Below are positions 62,245 through 64,000 of a stretch of 64,000 nucleotides of DNA, piece after piece. The notes beneath the pieces are model-generated. The model saw nothing but the letters and a program-made list of their open reading frames with translations. It was not told where the DNA came from and did no database searches. The position numbers were made by a program, and so were the translations under genes. The stretch is from assembly GCF_000348725.1 (NCBI RefSeq), contig NC_020813.1:1-64000 (forward strand), read 5' to 3'. How positions within the stretch are numbered: position 1 is the stretch's first letter; the number at the start of each line of letters is the position of its first letter. The stretch is from Pseudobdellovibrio exovorus JSS. Its GTDB lineage: Bacteria > Bdellovibrionota > Bdellovibrionia > Bdellovibrionales > Bdellovibrionaceae.

Positions 62245-63537
62245 TTAAGCTTCGATTTCACTTAGAACAAGAGTTTTAAAGAAGTCTCCGCGCTCTTCAA
62301 AACTTTTGAATTCATCAAGACTTGTTCCACCGGGACTTAGTAAAACCACATCTCCAGCATGAGCCCTTTTTTGACAGAAATTAATCGCAGAGCCGAGCTT
62401 TGTGAAGTATTCACCATGTAATCCCGATTTATCGCGGGCCAATTCGCCGCAAGCACCGAAGAAGACACAGTTGATGTTTTCATGTGTGCTCAGCACAGCC
62501 AAATCTTGCCATGGAAGATTCTTATCGCGCCCGCCCAACAAAAGGTAAAGCTTATTAGAAGGAGAGATATTTTCTAAGCAGCCTTTTGTGGCGACTAACA
62601 CAGAATCCATTGCTGTCGCTTTGCTGTCATTTACATAAGTCACTTGGTTGATGTTCGCGACAAACTCCATGCGGTGGGAAAGTCCACGATAATGGGTCAT
62701 CTCGAGCAGAGCTTTTTCAGGCCAATTCGCAGCGATGGCGATTTCTGCGGCCACGGCAAAGTTGTCTTTATTGTGTGAACCAATAAGGAAAAGTCGCGGC
62801 ATTAAATCCTGTCGGGATGAATTGTCAGCATGAACCAAGCGATAAGGGCACTGAGCTTTCGAAGCATAGTGGACGGCATCGGCAGAGGTTTTATTAATCA
62901 CACATAATGTGCGAGTTATTTCAGTGATACGCATTTTCGTCATGTAGTATTCAGTCAGGTCATTGTAGCGTTCAAGATGATTCGCCGACAGGAACGTAAT
63001 AATAGAGTAGTCTAATTTAAGCGGACCACAGTTTTCTAATTGGTAACTGGAAAGCTCTAAAGCCACCCAAGTGGCACGCGGCTCACCTTGTAGAACCCGT
63101 AAAGCGTAATCACAAAGTGGAGTTCCAAGGTTGCCTCCGGCAAATGAGTGGGAATCAAAGGCTTTCATTCCGAAACCCAAAAGCGAGGTCACCGTGCTTT
63201 TGCCGACACTACCGGTGATGCCAATTACTTTTTCAGTGCTTAACACGCTGGCGCCTAAACCAATTTCAGATGTTAAGAAGACACCTTCCTGTACCATTTG
63301 CTGAATCCAGTCGGTTTTCAAAGAAAAACCTGGCGAAACCACTAATGTCTGTGGACGGCGTTCGCGTAATTTTGCTGGATCTTGAATTTGAGCAGACGGA
63401 TTTTTGTCGTCAAAAGTGACGATTTGATCTGAAGAAAACCCCGCAGCGTTGAGTAATTTCAAAGCGGACAAACCACTTTTTCCTAAACCAATGATGGCAA
63501 TAGGTGGCTTTAGATTTTTCAGATAAGAAGTGTTCAT
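62245..63537 (-). CDS. murD: UDP-N-acetylmuramoylalanine-D-glutamate ligase
   Basis: MurD adds D-glutamate to the peptidoglycan precursor. The 430-residue protein has the N-terminal Rossmann start IAIIGLGKSGLSALKLL, ATP loop GITGSVGKSTVTSLLG, NHLERYNDLTEYYMTKM and YVNDSKATAMDSV, and the C-terminal SPGGTSLDEFKSFEERGDFF. No other mur genes are in the window. It converges on the exported protein with a 14-base gap. Confidence 0.93.
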   Translation of the reverse strand: MNTSYLKNLKPPIAIIGLGKSGLSALKLLNAAGFSSDQIVTFDDKNPSAQIQDPAKLRERRPQTLVVSPGFSLKTDWIQQMVQEGVFLTSEIGLGASVLSTEKVIGITGSVGKSTVTSLLGFGMKAFDSHSFAGGNLGTPLCDYALRVLQGEPRATWVALELSSYQLENCGPLKLDYSIITFLSANHLERYNDLTEYYMTKMRITEITRTLCVINKTSADAVHYASKAQCPYRLVHADNSSRQDLMPRLFLIGSHNKDNFAVAAEIAIAANWPEKALLEMTHYRGLSHRMEFVANINQVTYVNDSKATAMDSVLVATKGCLENISPSNKLYLLLGGRDKNLPWQDLAVLSTHENINCVFFGACGELARDKSGLHGEYFTKLGSAINFCQKRAHAGDVVLLSPGGTSLDEFKSFEERGDFFKTLVLSEIEA

Positions 63538-63571
63538 ACTTTGAATTTAAACAGAATTGTGAAACAATGTC

Positions 63572-64000
63572 ATGGTGAGTTTACTTTATACCGCGATAAT
63601 CAGCGACCTACACTTAACCGATCCGGAACCGCCACGACATCAAACGAAGTCGCGCCATCCGCTTTGGAAAAAATTTAAAACTAAAGAGTTTTACATTGAT
63701 GAGTCTCTGGTGCAGTTCTTAGATTTTATTCAAAAAGAAGCTAAGGGAAATCCGGTAGAATTAATTTTGAATGGCGACATTTTTGACTTTGATAGTGTGA
63801 TGTCTTTGCCGGATAAACCTTTGTACAAAGTTAATTGGCTTGAAAAGCGCCGCGGACTTTTTCCCCGACAGGAAAAATCACTATTTAAAATTAAAGTGAT
63901 TTTAGAAGAGCACAAACCTTTCATGGATGCTCTTCGTAAATTTATTTTAAATGGTCACAAAGTGGTGTTGATTCCAGGAAATCACGATGTGGAACTTCAT
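63572..64000 (+). CDS. Calcineurin-like metallophosphoesterase (partial)
   Basis: A reading frame opens at ATG 63572 and runs to the window end without a stop (143 codons). It has the metallophosphatase signatures ISDLHL near residue 10, LNGDIFDFD and the closing PGNHDVELH. The family includes UDP-2,3-diacylglucosamine hydrolase-like and other phosphoesterases; the C-terminal half needed to decide is missing. The start is 34 bases from murD, divergent from it. Confidence 0.85.
   Translation, partial: MVSLLYTAIISDLHLTDPEPPRHQTKSRHPLWKKFKTKEFYIDESLVQFLDFIQKEAKGNPVELILNGDIFDFDSVMSLPDKPLYKVNWLEKRRGLFPRQEKSLFKIKVILEEHKPFMDALRKFILNGHKVVLIPGNHDVELH

Overview
The window starts on the first base of dnaA and reads dnaA-oriC-dnaN-recF-gyrB-gyrA, so it is the replication-origin end of a linearised bacterial chromosome. 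AT-leaning base composition, split ATP synthase genes (only the F0 a and c subunits here), three adjacent parvulin-type periplasmic chaperones, TIGR02147-type regulators, many small secreted proteins and lipoproteins, and the etfAB/sdhCAB and rpsF-DUF2232-rplI blocks all suggest a member of the Bdellovibrionota. A low-GC Bdellovibrio/Pseudobdellovibrio (exovorus-like) predator is my best guess. The organism assignment is an inference from gene content and not from a database comparison.

Layout. 1-8.9 kb: replication initiation and gyrase, with a well-formed oriC between dnaA and dnaN (DnaA boxes, GC block, DnaA-trio, AT-rich unwinding tract). 8.9-11.4 kb: a TPR lipoprotein and the F0 ATP synthase genes. 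11.6-17.5 kb (minus): phosphomannomutase/phosphoglucomutase, pdxA, three peptidyl-prolyl isomerases and a DUF374 acyltransferase, mostly overlapping and probably one envelope-biogenesis operon. 17.5-22.9 kb: etfAB facing away from sdhCAB. 23-32.4 kb: a coiled-coil membrane protein, alpha/beta hydrolases, a MarR regulator, a subtilase with a CUB-like tail, an FHA protein and the rpsF-rplI ribosomal block. 32.4-34.1 kb: a thioredoxin/TPR protein.

34.1-39.6 kb is the most unusual region. A TIGR02147-type regulator, three small secreted proteins and two tandem PP-loop (asparagine-synthetase-like) ATPases lie in four apparent transcription units. Each unit has a CCGAAC direct repeat with about 10-bp period 80-115 bp before its first gene. 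Both PP-loop proteins end in a twin-arginine signal-like segment followed by a 24-29 residue tail with six cysteines. 40.1-48.0 kb holds an S24-type repressor, a TM2 protein and a four-member family of type IV pilin-like proteins carrying thrombospondin-type repeats. One copy is broken by an internal deletion.

48.1-64 kb returns to housekeeping: dnaB, a Fis-like regulator, queE, a BrnT/BrnA toxin-antitoxin pair, ftsK, lptM-dapF-dapA-dapB-tal, a degraded HTH/toxin-like locus, a regulatory-domain secreted protein, murD and a truncated metallophosphoesterase.

One pattern cuts across the window: two related families of short repeats begin exactly on the stop codons of six different genes (atpE, pgm, sdhB, the thioredoxin/TPR gene, dnaB, ftsK). 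No rRNA, tRNA, CRISPR array, intact insertion sequence or prophage was recognised.
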